From V1-33 sp964523105 (GTDB taxonomy: Bacteria; Verrucomicrobiota; Verrucomicrobiia; Verrucomicrobiales; V1-33): DNA of 64,000 nucleotides. The notes under the pieces were generated by a model, which did not search any database, was not told the DNA's origin, and saw only the letters and a program-made list of their open reading frames with translations. Below are positions 42,409 to 50,818 of the stretch, piece after piece. The translations under genes were made by a program, and so were the position numbers. Within the stretch, counting starts at the first letter, position 1; each line of letters begins with the position of its first letter. Location of the stretch: contig CAZFZN010000039.1 in the NCBI GenBank assembly GCA_964523105.1, positions 1 through 64,000 of the forward strand, read 5' to 3'.

Positions 42409-44997
42409 TTACTTCCCCGTCGCTCGTGGCAGGGCGTTCAGCGCGGAGAGGCGCATCGCGGGGTCGTCGAGCAGGGCCATGATGAGGGAGGGAATCTCCG
42501 GGTCCTTGCCGTCGAGCAATGTTTGCAGAGCGAGTTGGCGGCGTTCGACGGGGAGGTTCTGGTCGCGGACCTGGGCGCGGAGTTTGGGGAAGGCGCGTTT
42601 GTCGCCGAAGCTCACGGCGAGGGCTTCGCGGAGGTCGGTGATTTCGGCGGCGAGGGGTTTGGCGTCGGGGCGGCGGGCGAGGATGTCGTCGATGTTCGAC
42701 CATGCGCCGTCCCAGCCTTTGGGCGCGGGTTCGCCGCTGCGGCCTTTGAGTCCCTGGAGCGCGGCTTTGAGAAGATAAACGGTGCCGGCCGCCGTCTTCT
42801 CTTTGCCCAGCGCGGTGATGAGGTGCGGCACGCCGCCATCGGTCTCGGCAAGTCGCCGGGCGATGTGCTGCGCGACGAGCGGAATCTGGGACTTGGCGGC
42901 GAGCTCCAGCGCGCGCTCCGGATTCGACGGCACCAGCGGCTCGATGGCATACCAATACATCTGCGGCAGGTTGTGGTCCTTCGCGTCCTCGCCGTGCGCG
43001 ATGAGGGCCTCGGCAATCGCCCAGCGGTCTTCGAGCGGCAGGCGCTGGAGCGCGGATGCAATAGCCAGCCGAATTACCGGACCATTGTCACTCGTGGCGC
43101 AAGCCAGGAGGCGTTCCTTTATTCTCTTTCGCAGTGCATTGTTGATCGGGTCAGCGTCGCTCCACAGTTCGGTGACTATTCTGTGCATCGTGGTGACCTC
43201 CCGGGACTCCTCGCCGCGTGGCATGCCCTCGAAGAGTTTTTTCCCGGGTATCAATTGTTCGCTCAAAGGATAAATGCAGAACAGCAGTTCCTCCTCTGCC
43301 TTGCCACGCTCGGCGGAGTGGGTCGCCAACCACTGCAGTGGCCCCATAACCCTCAGCAAGTGACCTCGTCCTACTCCTGCGTGAGTGCCCTCCAGAAGAT
43401 CACTGGCATCCCGAAAGGACTTGCTGTTCTTAACCTCCACAGCTGCCTCCTGCGCCCTTCGGCGGTACATTCGTTCGTGCCAGCCGTTCTCCTTTGCCAG
43501 TTCGCTACCGAATGTATAAAGGCCCAGCAAGCCGCCTTCTTTGCCAACCGCTGCTTCGCCTCCCCTGAGTGTTGCCTCCATTTCATCCAGATAGCTCCCT
43601 TTGCGTGGCTTCCATGTCTTGTCGTACTTCACGCGGTAGATCCGCCCGTTGCTGCGGTCCCAGACTTCCGGCTGCGGGCGGTGGCATTTTTCTTTGTCGT
43701 ACCAGTCAATGAAATACACCGCGCCGTCGGGCCCGACTTTGAGGGCGACACCGGTGAAGTTTTTGTCGTTCGCCTTCACGAAATCCGGCAAGTGCTTCGC
43801 GACGTAGCCGGAGCCTTCGGGCACTAACTGCTCCTGATTGATGCGCTGGCCGTGGATGTTGAACATCATGGCGCGGCCGCGGTATTCGGGCGGGAAGTTG
43901 TCGCCGTTGTAGATGCACAGCCCGCAGTGGGCGTGGCCGCCGCCCGCGGCATCGCTGACGTTGTTGCCGCTGTGCGGCGTGTTGCCGATGTAGTGCAGGT
44001 GGTCGGCGATGGTCTCGATGTTAGTATAGACGTAGGGATTGAAGTGCCCCAGCGGATTGCTCTGCCGCAGGTAGTAGCCGCCCTGAATGATGTGCCAGAA
44101 GTGCGGAATGACGCAGGCCTCGCTGAACCAGTCGCCGTATTCGTTGTAGTCGAAGCCCCATGAATTCGACGTGCCCGACGCATAGGCCTCGAACGTTTTC
44201 CTGACCGGATGGAAGCGCCAGTAGTGGCAGTTGATGGGCACGCGCTTTTCCTTCGCTGTGCCCGGCGCGCCGACATTGCTGTGCGTGAAGACGCCGTGGC
44301 AGCCGTAGAGCCAGCCGTCGGGGCCCCAGATGAAGCTGTTGAGCGTTTCGTGCGTGTCCTGGTAGCCCCAGCCATCGAGGAGAATCTCCGGCGGGCCGTC
44401 CGGCTTGTCGTCGCCGTCCTTGTCAGGGATGTGCATCAGATAGGGCGCCGCACCGACATAGAGACCGCCGAAGCCGAGTTCGATGCCGGAGACGAGGTTG
44501 AGCTTTTCGGCGAAGACCTTGCGGGTCTCGAATTTCCCGTCGCCGTCTTCATCGCCGAAAATGAGGATGCGGTCCTCGCCGCCGAAGATGTCTTTGAGGC
44601 GGGCGTCCTTTGGAATAAAATGCTTCTCATTGGAGGGGAGTTTAGTCACAGCCTCTTCAACAATCGCTTTCGCCTGTGCGCCCGCGCTCGAACTCGTTTC
44701 GTCCACCACGATGCTGGCACCGTCGATGGTCAGTTTATCTACGTGCATTGCGTAATCTTCCTCGGGCGGTTTGCCTCTGCGCGTGGGGTAAGTCTTCGCC
44801 TCCACCACCCAGATGCGCCCGCGCGCATCCCAGCAGAACGCGATGGGCTGCACGATGTCAGGTTCCGCCGCGATGAGGTCCACGCTGAAGCCCTCCGGCG
44901 CGGTGAATTTTTTGAGCGCCTCCTGCGGCGAGAGCAGCGGGTCCGCGGCGGCGGTGAGGGAGAGGATGGACAGAAGCGGCAGGATGGACCGGTGCAT
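42409..44997 (-). CDS. PVC-type membrane-bound dehydrogenase with HEAT-like repeats
   Basis: This is an 862-residue protein with a signal peptide (MHRSILPLLSILSLTAAADP). The N-terminal beta-propeller typical of the Pirellula/Verrucomicrobium dehydrogenase family is seen in FCWDARGRIWVVEAKTYPTR, DRILIFGDEDGDGKFETRKV, GGLYVGAAPYLMHIPDKDGD, GGHAHCGLCIYNGDNFPPEY and DGAVYFIDWYDKEKCHRPQP. The C-terminal half is helical repeat sequence (IRLAIASALQRLPLEDRWAI). No CxxCH haem motif is present, unlike many relatives. Two stretches (about 43070-43640 and 44590-44760) are visibly less GC-rich and less family-like than the rest. Substrate unknown, probably a sugar. Confidence 0.8.
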   Translation of the reverse strand: MHRSILPLLSILSLTAAADPLLSPQEALKKFTAPEGFSVDLIAAEPDIVQPIAFCWDARGRIWVVEAKTYPTRRGKPPEEDYAMHVDKLTIDGASIVVDETSSSAGAQAKAIVEEAVTKLPSNEKHFIPKDARLKDIFGGEDRILIFGDEDGDGKFETRKVFAEKLNLVSGIELGFGGLYVGAAPYLMHIPDKDGDDKPDGPPEILLDGWGYQDTHETLNSFIWGPDGWLYGCHGVFTHSNVGAPGTAKEKRVPINCHYWRFHPVRKTFEAYASGTSNSWGFDYNEYGDWFSEACVIPHFWHIIQGGYYLRQSNPLGHFNPYVYTNIETIADHLHYIGNTPHSGNNVSDAAGGGHAHCGLCIYNGDNFPPEYRGRAMMFNIHGQRINQEQLVPEGSGYVAKHLPDFVKANDKNFTGVALKVGPDGAVYFIDWYDKEKCHRPQPEVWDRSNGRIYRVKYDKTWKPRKGSYLDEMEATLRGGEAAVGKEGGLLGLYTFGSELAKENGWHERMYRRRAQEAAVEVKNSKSFRDASDLLEGTHAGVGRGHLLRVMGPLQWLATHSAERGKAEEELLFCIYPLSEQLIPGKKLFEGMPRGEESREVTTMHRIVTELWSDADPINNALRKRIKERLLACATSDNGPVIRLAIASALQRLPLEDRWAIAEALIAHGEDAKDHNLPQMYWYAIEPLVPSNPERALELAAKSQIPLVAQHIARRLAETDGGVPHLITALGKEKTAAGTVYLLKAALQGLKGRSGEPAPKGWDGAWSNIDDILARRPDAKPLAAEITDLREALAVSFGDKRAFPKLRAQVRDQNLPVERRQLALQTLLDGKDPEIPSLIMALLDDPAMRLSALNALPRATGK

Positions 44998-45046
44998 GGG
45001 CTCAGAGTGTTCGCCGCCCGCACAGAATGGCAAGTGCCGCAGCGGC

Positions 45047-45121
45047 GGAGCGCGAAGTTGCACTTCGCTGGATGCAAAAGCACGCGCCAGCCGGGCAAAG
45101 CGAAGTGCAACTTCGCGGTCC
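45047..45121. repeat. Inverted-repeat pair (REP family 2)
   Basis: The 22-bp word containing GCGAAGTTGCACTTCGC at 45047-45068 is repeated in inverse at 45100-45121 with one mismatch. It lies between the YVTN-type gene (stop at 45129) and the dehydrogenase start at 44997. A longer hairpin and two local hairpins can form. Confidence 0.85.
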
Positions 45122-45128
45122 GTTTTAC

Positions 45129-46199
45129 TCACCGCCCCACGCCAAACTGATCGCCCGCGGCCACGACTTTGCCGTCTTTGAAATGAATCTCGACCATTTT
45201 CTCGCTCATCACGGCGCGCTTCTCCTCGTCGGTGAGCTGGCAGACGATCTTGCGCGACTTCACGTCAATGACTTCGCCGGTGCTGGGCAGGGCGTGTTTT
45301 CCGTCGAGCGTGAAGGTGACCCAGCCGGGCTCGTCGCGGAGTTTGACGGTCTCGCGCTGGACTGGCGGCTCTTTGGTGACGTCGAAGAGATGCAGCGACT
45401 GATTCGCGGCGTCGCAGAGCCAGAGTTCCCTGCCATCGGGCGTGAGGCCCGCGCCGTGGCTCGGGCAGCCGTGGCGCTTGATGGGCCCTTTGTGGAAGCC
45501 GGCGACCTCCACGCGGTGGAGTTTTTGGCCTGACTTGAGGTCGCCGATTTCGAAACCGAGCAGTTCATTGAGGCAAACGTAGCAGCGCGTGGCGTCTTTG
45601 TTCACGGTGAACGGCCGGATGGGCGCGCTGAACGGACCGCAGGTGCGCGTGGTGCCGTCGGCGGTGTTCACAATGGTGAGCAGCGGCGAACGCAGGCCGG
45701 CGAGATAGACTTCGCGTCCGTCGCGCGAGGCGACGGTATTGTGCGCGCCGCTGTCAGGTTTGATGACGCGCTTCACGTCGCCGCTTTCGGCATCCACGAC
45801 GTGCCAGTGCGGGCCTTCCAGCGACGGCAGGTAAATCGTCTTGCCGTCGGGCGTGATCGCCATGCGGTCACAGCCGCCTTCGTAGGGCTTTTCCCAGAGC
45901 AGTTTGTCGGTGGTGAGATCGAAGCAGAGCAGAGTTTTGAGCGTGGAAACGTAGAGCCGGCCGAGCGAAGGGCTGGCGCAGATGCCTTTGACGTTCATCG
46001 GCGCGCCGTTGGCGTCGAGTCCTGCAGACGGAATGCGGCGCACGAACTTGTAGTCGTGATCCATGTCGAACACGAGCACGCCGTGGCCGCCGTATTCCAG
46101 ATAGTTGCGAACGCCCGGGCTGGCGACGTAAAGCAGTCGGGAGACATCGCCGCCGCGAACGAACAGCGGCAGCAGCAGAAAGAGAAGGGCGCGGATCAT
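45129..46199 (-). CDS. Exported YVTN/YncE-type beta-propeller protein
   Basis: This is a 356-residue protein with a signal peptide (MIRALLFLLLPLFVRGGDVS). Propeller blades follow the YVTN pattern: LGRLYVSTLKTLLCFDLTTD, MAITPDGKTIYLPSLEG, ASRDGREVYLAGLRSPLLTI, AGLTPDGRELWLCDAANQSL, and VTFTLDGKHALPSTGEVID. No catalytic motif. It probably binds a ligand or protein outside the cytoplasm. It is upstream of the dehydrogenase gene on the same strand, so they may form an exported pair. The start is the ATG at 46199, two bases from a REP-like palindrome. Confidence 0.75.
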   Translation of the reverse strand: MIRALLFLLLPLFVRGGDVSRLLYVASPGVRNYLEYGGHGVLVFDMDHDYKFVRRIPSAGLDANGAPMNVKGICASPSLGRLYVSTLKTLLCFDLTTDKLLWEKPYEGGCDRMAITPDGKTIYLPSLEGPHWHVVDAESGDVKRVIKPDSGAHNTVASRDGREVYLAGLRSPLLTIVNTADGTTRTCGPFSAPIRPFTVNKDATRCYVCLNELLGFEIGDLKSGQKLHRVEVAGFHKGPIKRHGCPSHGAGLTPDGRELWLCDAANQSLHLFDVTKEPPVQRETVKLRDEPGWVTFTLDGKHALPSTGEVIDVKSRKIVCQLTDEEKRAVMSEKMVEIHFKDGKVVAAGDQFGVGR

Positions 46200-46202
46200 G
46201 GT

Positions 46203-46224
46203 GGAGCGCGAAGTTGCACTTCGC
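46203..46224. repeat. REP family 2 single unit
   Basis: This 22-bp word is identical to 45047-45068 and holds GCGAAGTTGCACTTCGC. It starts three bases upstream of the YVTN-type start codon, where it could mask the ribosome-binding site. Confidence 0.85.
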
Positions 46225-46249
46225 CCCATCAACCCAAGCCGATGCTCAT

Positions 46250-46936
46250 TCAAGCCGGTTGCCCGGGCTTCGGGGCGACGTGCAAGTTGCCTTCGGCTGT
46301 CTTCGCTTCGCTTCGGCTCGCGGTCCGGGCCACGATGATTGCGGCCAGCGCCTCCTTGCTCATACGCGGCAGCGTTTCCTCGCCGCCGCGCCAAAGCAGC
46401 GTGACTTCATTTTCCGCGGCATCGAAGCCAATGCCGGGCCGGGAAACGTCATTGGCGACGATGAGGTCGCAGCCTTTGCGCTCCAGCTTGGCGCGGGCGT
46501 TGGTGAGCAGGTTCTCGGTTTCCGCCGCAAAGCCGACCAGCACGCCGCGCCAGTCGAAGACGCTGCGCACCGAGCCGAGAATGTCCGGCGTGCGTTCCAG
46601 CGTGAGCGTGAGCGTGTCGGCGGTCTTTTTGATTTTCTGCGATGCCGGCTGTGCAGGCCGGTAATCCGCCACGGCCGCCGAAAAGATCGCTGCCTCAGCA
46701 GCCGGCAGCCGATCGCGGACAGCGTCATACATTTCCTGCGCCGAGACTACGTCCACCCGCTCCACTCCTGCCGGCGTCGCCAGAGACACCGGCCCGGCAA
46801 TGAGCGTGACACGGTGGCCAGCCTGCGCCGCTGCAGTGGCCAGCGCAAAGCCCATGCGCCCCGACGAGCGATTGCTCAGGTAGCGCACCGGGTCGAGCGC
46901 CTCGCGCGTGGGACCGGCTGTGATGAGGAAGTGCAT
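46250..46936 (-). CDS. coaB: Phosphopantothenoylcysteine synthetase (stand-alone CoaB)
   Basis: This is a 228-residue protein matching the C-terminal (synthetase) half of bifunctional Dfp/CoaBC. It joins 4'-phosphopantothenate and cysteine in coenzyme A synthesis. Motifs: LITAGPTREALDPVRYLSNR with SSGRMGFALA, SAAVADYRPAQP, KIKKTADTLTLTLERTPDIL and LVGFAAETENL, then DLIVANDVSRPGIGFDAAEN. The decarboxylase half (CoaC) is absent, so it must be encoded elsewhere. The ATG at 46936 (MHFLITAGP) is used. It is divergent from the Fur-type regulator. Confidence 0.92.
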   Translation of the reverse strand: MHFLITAGPTREALDPVRYLSNRSSGRMGFALATAAAQAGHRVTLIAGPVSLATPAGVERVDVVSAQEMYDAVRDRLPAAEAAIFSAAVADYRPAQPASQKIKKTADTLTLTLERTPDILGSVRSVFDWRGVLVGFAAETENLLTNARAKLERKGCDLIVANDVSRPGIGFDAAENEVTLLWRGGEETLPRMSKEALAAIIVARTASRSEAKTAEGNLHVAPKPGQPA

Positions 46937-46998
46937 CGCTGTGTGGCTACGCGGATGCGCCACGAAATTCAAGGCATCCAGAGATGGACGAGCGGCGC

Positions 46999-47026
46999 TT
47001 ATTTAATTGGAATTATTCTTGATAAC
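46999..47026. promoter_or_regulatory. AT-rich patch upstream of Fur-family gene
   Basis: In the 121-bp gap between coaB and the Fur-type gene, one 28-bp stretch (TTATTTAATTGGAATTATTC and following bases) is almost all A and T in GC-rich surroundings. It holds an imperfect dyad about an ATT core. It is a candidate promoter and Fur/PerR-type box, but no consensus fit was verified. Confidence 0.35.
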
Positions 47027-47057
47027 CCACCGCAGGCACGTATGCCGCTCCCCCGCC

Positions 47058-47513
47058 ATGAGCCGATCCGCTTCCCACTCCCTCCCTGAAACCGCCGCCC
47101 CCGCCGCGACGGCGCTCGCGCTCGGGCCGGAATTCCGGCTCACCAAACAGCGCCGCGAAGTCTATGACGTGCTGTGCAGCGAGCGCAATCACCCGACAGC
47201 CACGGAGGTCTTCATTCGTGTAAAAGATCGCGTGCCGGGCATCTCGCTGGCCACGGTTTATAATTGTCTGGAGACGCTGACGCACAGCGGGCTGGTAAAG
47301 CAGGTGAATCTGGACCGCGGGCCGTCGCGCTATTGCCCGAACTTGAAGGAGCACGGGCATTTCCACTGCGAAGGCTGCGGCACGATCTACGACGTGGACC
47401 TGCCGGAAGCAGCGATGCAACTGCCGCGCGGCTACACCATCAGCCGCATGGAAGTTTCGCTCCGCGGCAAGTGCCCCGCCTGTTCCAAAGCCGCCCGCAC
47501 CACGCGCCGCTGA
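47058..47513 (+). CDS. Fur-family metalloregulator (Fur/PerR-like)
   Basis: This is a 151-residue protein starting MSRSASHSLPETA. The winged-helix DNA-binding part is RLTKQRREVYDVLCSERNHP, TATEVFIRVKDRVPGISLAT and VYNCLETLTHSGLVKQV. The C-terminal dimerisation part has HGHFHCEGCGTIYDVDL with CEGC and a second KCPACSK pair, which form the structural zinc site. Regulatory-site His residues (HFH) are present. It is 18 bases upstream of sufC, so it is presumably the regulator of the suf operon, responding to iron or peroxide. Which ion it senses cannot be told. Confidence 0.88.
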   Translation: MSRSASHSLPETAAPAATALALGPEFRLTKQRREVYDVLCSERNHPTATEVFIRVKDRVPGISLATVYNCLETLTHSGLVKQVNLDRGPSRYCPNLKEHGHFHCEGCGTIYDVDLPEAAMQLPRGYTISRMEVSLRGKCPACSKAARTTRR

Positions 47514-47531
47514 TTTTATTTCCCCCTCATC

Positions 47532-48272
47532 ATGACACTCGAAATCAAAGACCTCCACGCCAGCATCGGCGACAAAGAAATCCTCAAGGGCCTCACGCTG
47601 ACACTGCCCATCGGCCAGGTGGCCGCCATCATGGGGCCGAACGGATCGGGCAAAAGCACGCTCAGCAAAGTGCTCGCCGGTCATGAAGACTACGTCGTGA
47701 CCAAGGGCGAAGTGCTCATGGACGGCCGCAATCTCCTGGAGATGCCCGTGGATGAACGCAGCCGCGCCGGATTCTTCCTCGCCTTCCAGTATCCCATGGA
47801 AATCCCCGGCGTGAGCAATGCGAACTTCCTCCGCGCCGCTCTCCAGGCCCGACTGCCGGAAGGTGAGCAGATTGACGCCGTGCAGTTCTACCAGGCCATG
47901 TACAAAAAAATGGACCTGCTCAAAATGGACCGTTCCTTTACGGCGCGCAGTGTGAATGAGGGCTTCTCAGGCGGCGAAAAGAAGCGCAACGAAATCCTGC
48001 AAATGCTCATGCTCGAGCCGCGCTACGCCGTGCTCGACGAGACCGACAGCGGTCTCGACATCGATGCGCTCAAGATCGTGGCCGAGGGCGTCAATCTCAT
48101 GCGCAGTCCGCAGCGCGGCATTCTGCTCATCACTCACTACCAGCGATTGCTGGATTACATCAAACCCGACGTCGTCCACGTCCTCAGCGACGGCCGCATC
48201 GTCAAGTCCGGCGGCCCGGACCTTGCTCTCCAGCTCGAGGAGAAAGGCTACGACTGGCTGAAGGCGGCCTGA
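47532..48272 (+). CDS. sufC: Fe-S cluster assembly ATPase SufC
   Basis: This is a 246-residue protein, the ABC-type ATPase of the SufBCD scaffold that builds Fe-S clusters. Walker A is GPNGSGKS (35-42), signature SGGEKKRNEILQMLM, Walker B YAVLDETDSGLDIDALKIVA, and the H-loop is LLITHYQRLLDYI. This is the family pattern, with Asp-Glu-Thr-Asp after the Walker B strand. In most suf operons sufB follows directly; here an orphan HicB-like gene and a structured repeat separate them. Confidence 0.95.
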   Translation: MTLEIKDLHASIGDKEILKGLTLTLPIGQVAAIMGPNGSGKSTLSKVLAGHEDYVVTKGEVLMDGRNLLEMPVDERSRAGFFLAFQYPMEIPGVSNANFLRAALQARLPEGEQIDAVQFYQAMYKKMDLLKMDRSFTARSVNEGFSGGEKKRNEILQMLMLEPRYAVLDETDSGLDIDALKIVAEGVNLMRSPQRGILLITHYQRLLDYIKPDVVHVLSDGRIVKSGGPDLALQLEEKGYDWLKAA

Positions 48273-48290
48273 TTTTCCAAACACCAAACA

Positions 48291-48467
48291 ATGAACGCAA
48301 CATATACCGCCATCTGCACCCAGCGCGGCCCCTGGTGGGTTGGTTGGATCGAAGAAATTCCCGGCGTGAATGCGCAGGAGCGAACGCAGCCGGAGTTGCT
48401 TGGTTCGTTGCGGGAGATTCTCGCAGAGGCGCTGGAATGGGATCAACCAGGAAATGCGATGAGATAA
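48291..48467 (+). CDS. Orphan HicB-like antitoxin
   Basis: This is a 58-residue protein starting MNATYTAICTQRGPWWVGWI. The HicB N-terminal pattern is visible: YTAI, WWVGWIEEIPGVNAQERT, then helix ELLGSLREILAEAL. HicB antitoxins pair with a HicA toxin whose start would normally overlap; the ATG adjacent to this stop opens a low-complexity frame that does not resemble HicA. It lies 18 bases after sufC and before a structured repeat, so it is co-transcribed with suf. Either a lone DNA-binding/RNase-H-like HicB or a remnant. Confidence 0.6.
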   Translation: MNATYTAICTQRGPWWVGWIEEIPGVNAQERTQPELLGSLREILAEALEWDQPGNAMR

Positions 48468-48497
48468 ATGACAGCTTGCCCCTCACCATTCTCAGGC

Positions 48498-48676
48498 CCG
48501 GAGGGCCGTCAGAGATTAGCCGGTGGCGTCAGCCACCGGATCTGGCGGACTGATCTAATGAGCCCCGGCTGGGGCGGCACCCTTGATTCCGCCCCTGCCG
48601 GGGCTTGTTATTCTTCTGTTGTTCCCCGGGGGTTCCGCTGCGCTCCACCCCCGGCTAATTTCTGACGGACCTCCGG
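48498..48676. repeat. Multi-hairpin repeat inside the suf operon
   Basis: The outer arms 48498-48523 and 48651-48676 are 26 bp with two mismatches. Inside are the palindrome CCGGTGGCGTCAGCCACCGG (48520-48539), a large inverted pair around AGCCCCGGC/GCCGGGGCT (48561-48604), and a CCCCGGGGG/CCCCCGG hairpin (about 48624-48654). It is transcribed as leader RNA of sufB, where it could attenuate, stabilise or separate the sufC and sufB messages. Confidence 0.75.
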
Positions 48677-48734
48677 TCCTCAAGCCCAACGGGCTACCCG
48701 CCCATTCTCTCAACACAATTTTCCTCTCACTCCC

Positions 48735-50174
48735 ATGAATGCCACTCTCGACACCCCCGAACTCGACGACGCCACGCTTTCCGCCGTGGATATTGACCGT
48801 TCCGTCGGCGATTTTTCCTATCCGGAACAGCACACCTACGACGCCGGCTTCGGACTCAGCGAAGCCACGATCGACTACATCTGCGACGTCAAGAACGACC
48901 CTGACTGGGTGCGCGATTTCCGCAAACGCGCGCTCAAGGTCTTCAACGAAAAGCCGATGCCGACGCACTGGGCGACGAAGGATCTGGAGGCCATCAACTT
49001 CGACAAGATCCGCTATTACCTGAGCAGCGGCGCGAAGCCGAAGCGCAGTTGGGACGAAGTGCCGGACGACGTGAAACGCACGTTCGAGCGGCTGGGCATT
49101 CCCGAGCAGGAGCGCAAGTTCCTCGCCGGCGTGGAGGCGCAGTTCGACAGCGAGGCGGCTTATTCCAACATCAAGGCGGCCGTCAGTGAACAGGGCGTCA
49201 TCTTTGTGAACAGCACCGAGGGACTCAAGGAGCACGCGGACATATTCCGTCCGTGGTTCGGCAAAGTCATCCCCACCGGCGACAACAAATTCTCCGCGCT
49301 CAACAGCGCCGTCTTCTCCGGCGGTTCGTTCATCTACGTCCCGAAGGGTGTGAAGGTGAAGCATCCCCTCCAGGCCTACTTCCGCATCAACAGCGAGCAG
49401 TTCGGCCAGTTCGAGCGCACGCTCATCATCGCCGACGAAGGCGCGGAACTCATGTATATGGAAGGCTGCACCGCGCCGAAGTTCGAGACCGCCACCCTGC
49501 ACAGCGCGGTGGTGGAACTCGTGGCGCTCAAGGGCGCGAAGATTCAGTACGTGACCGTGCAGAACTGGTCGGCCAACGTCTTCAATCTCGTCACCAAGCG
49601 CGGCATCGCGCATGAAGACGCGGAAGTGCGCTGGATTGACTGCAACATCGGCAGCCGGCTCACCATGAAGTATCCCGGCGTCATCATGAAAGGCCGTCGC
49701 GCGCGCGGCGAAGTCATCAGCATCGCGCTGGCCAACAGCGGCCAGCACCAGGACACCGGCGCCAAGATGATTCACGCCGCCGACGAGACCACGAGCAACA
49801 TCGTCAGCAAATCCATCAGCATCGGCAAAGGCCGCGCCACCTACCGCGGCCAGGTCCACATCCCGAAGCACCTCAAGGGCTGCAAGAACAACACCGAGTG
49901 CGACGCCCTGCTCATCAACAGCAGCAGCCGCACGGATACGTATCCCGCCATCACCGTACGCGGCAACCAGCACGCCTGCCAGCACGAAGCCAGTGTCAGC
50001 CAGGTCAGCGCCGAGCAAATCTTCTACATGCAGCAGCGCGGCCTGAGCGAAGCCGAAGCCATGAGCCTGTCGGTGAATGGATTCGTGAACGATCTCGTCC
50101 GCGAGTTCCCCATGGAATACAGCGTGGAGTTGAAGCGGCTCATTGATCTCGAAATGGAAGGGAGCGTGGGGTGA
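48735..50174 (+). CDS. sufB: Fe-S cluster assembly scaffold SufB
   Basis: This is a 479-residue protein, usual SufB length. Motifs: LSEATIDYICDVKNDPDWVR, the cluster-associated segment KHPLQAYFRINSEQFGQFER, GCTAPKFETATLHSAVVELV (Cys), SAYN-like loops, IGSRLTMKYPGVIMKGRRAR, NNTECDALLINSSSRTDTYP with Cys and the conserved HEASVSQVSAEQIFYMQQRG end. It binds the nascent cluster with SufC and SufD. It is separated from sufD by about 1.9 kb of accessory genes. Confidence 0.95.
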   Translation: MNATLDTPELDDATLSAVDIDRSVGDFSYPEQHTYDAGFGLSEATIDYICDVKNDPDWVRDFRKRALKVFNEKPMPTHWATKDLEAINFDKIRYYLSSGAKPKRSWDEVPDDVKRTFERLGIPEQERKFLAGVEAQFDSEAAYSNIKAAVSEQGVIFVNSTEGLKEHADIFRPWFGKVIPTGDNKFSALNSAVFSGGSFIYVPKGVKVKHPLQAYFRINSEQFGQFERTLIIADEGAELMYMEGCTAPKFETATLHSAVVELVALKGAKIQYVTVQNWSANVFNLVTKRGIAHEDAEVRWIDCNIGSRLTMKYPGVIMKGRRARGEVISIALANSGQHQDTGAKMIHAADETTSNIVSKSISIGKGRATYRGQVHIPKHLKGCKNNTECDALLINSSSRTDTYPAITVRGNQHACQHEASVSQVSAEQIFYMQQRGLSEAEAMSLSVNGFVNDLVREFPMEYSVELKRLIDLEMEGSVG

Positions 50175-50178
50175 ACCT

Positions 50179-50493
50179 ATGAGTGAGCCGAACAAGAGAC
50201 AGCCTGCGGTTTCGAGGCACGAATTGGCGATCATATTGCTTTTCGCTGTTGGTGCACTCATCACAGGTTTCGAGAGTAGGGAAGCGAGGTTTCCTCTGTT
50301 TCTGCTCAGTTCTTGTGCGCTGTGGCTTGGCACCCTCGTCCATACCCTGAGCACAAGAATTCAGGAACTCGAAAACCGGATGACGGAGAATTCTAGAGAT
50401 GGAGCGGGCTTGAAAACTTCCAACGAACCAAACTGCGAGGCTGGGCAACCGAGCGGGAAGCCCGGTGCTGCATCAGAATCGAGAAGCGTCTGA
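50179..50493 (+). CDS. Hypothetical membrane protein inside suf operon
   Basis: This is a 104-residue protein that starts MSEPNKRQPAVSRHELAIIL, 4 bases after the sufB stop. Two hydrophobic helices (about residues 15-30 and 39-56) lie before a short coiled coil (LSTRIQELENRM) and a polar tail. It is less GC-rich than sufB. No family recognised. Spacing suggests translation coupled to sufB, but its base composition and the neighbouring cassette suggest it arrived with accessory DNA. Confidence 0.5.
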   Translation: MSEPNKRQPAVSRHELAIILLFAVGALITGFESREARFPLFLLSSCALWLGTLVHTLSTRIQELENRMTENSRDGAGLKTSNEPNCEAGQPSGKPGAASESRSV

Positions 50494-50506
50494 ACAATCA
50501 TCGTCA

Positions 50507-50818
50507 ATGCATCACCCCCTCATAGACCGCCGCAGCCTGATGATGCACCGCCTCATCGCGGAGCGTCTGCGTGCGAACCCCGCACTGCTGGAGACGGCGC
50601 GGGCGAACATGGCGCGCTGGAATTGCCCGGAGCGCGGCTGGTGGCGGGAGTGGTCCGGCATTCTGGAGCGCCCGCTTGGGGACATCATCGCCATCATGGA
50701 GCGCGATGACGAAGAAGGCTGCCGCCTGCGGCAGAGTTCGCCTTTCGCCGGCATCCTCAGCCCGCACGAGGTTTGGAAACTGAAACGGGAATTCAAGGAA
50801 CAGCATGAAGCGGCATGA
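50507..50818 (+). CDS. Small helical protein partnered with nucleotidyltransferase-like gene
   Basis: This is a 103-residue protein starting MHHPLIDRRSLMMHRLIAER. The sequence is helical: LRANPALLETARANMARWNC, ILERPLGDIIAIMERDDEEG and RLRQSSPFAGILSPHEVWKL. The closing block (LRQSSPFAGxLSPxExW) is a pattern I associate with short proteins encoded just before DUF6036-type nucleotidyltransferases. Its stop overlaps the next ATG by 14 bases. It is probably the antitoxin or partner in a two-component module; which gene is toxic cannot be told. Confidence 0.5.
   Translation: MHHPLIDRRSLMMHRLIAERLRANPALLETARANMARWNCPERGWWREWSGILERPLGDIIAIMERDDEEGCRLRQSSPFAGILSPHEVWKLKREFKEQHEAA

Noticed and set aside
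48468..48665. HicA toxin following the HicB-like gene
   Set aside because: The frame starts right after the HicB stop but is made of the hairpin repeat and has none of the HicA pattern.
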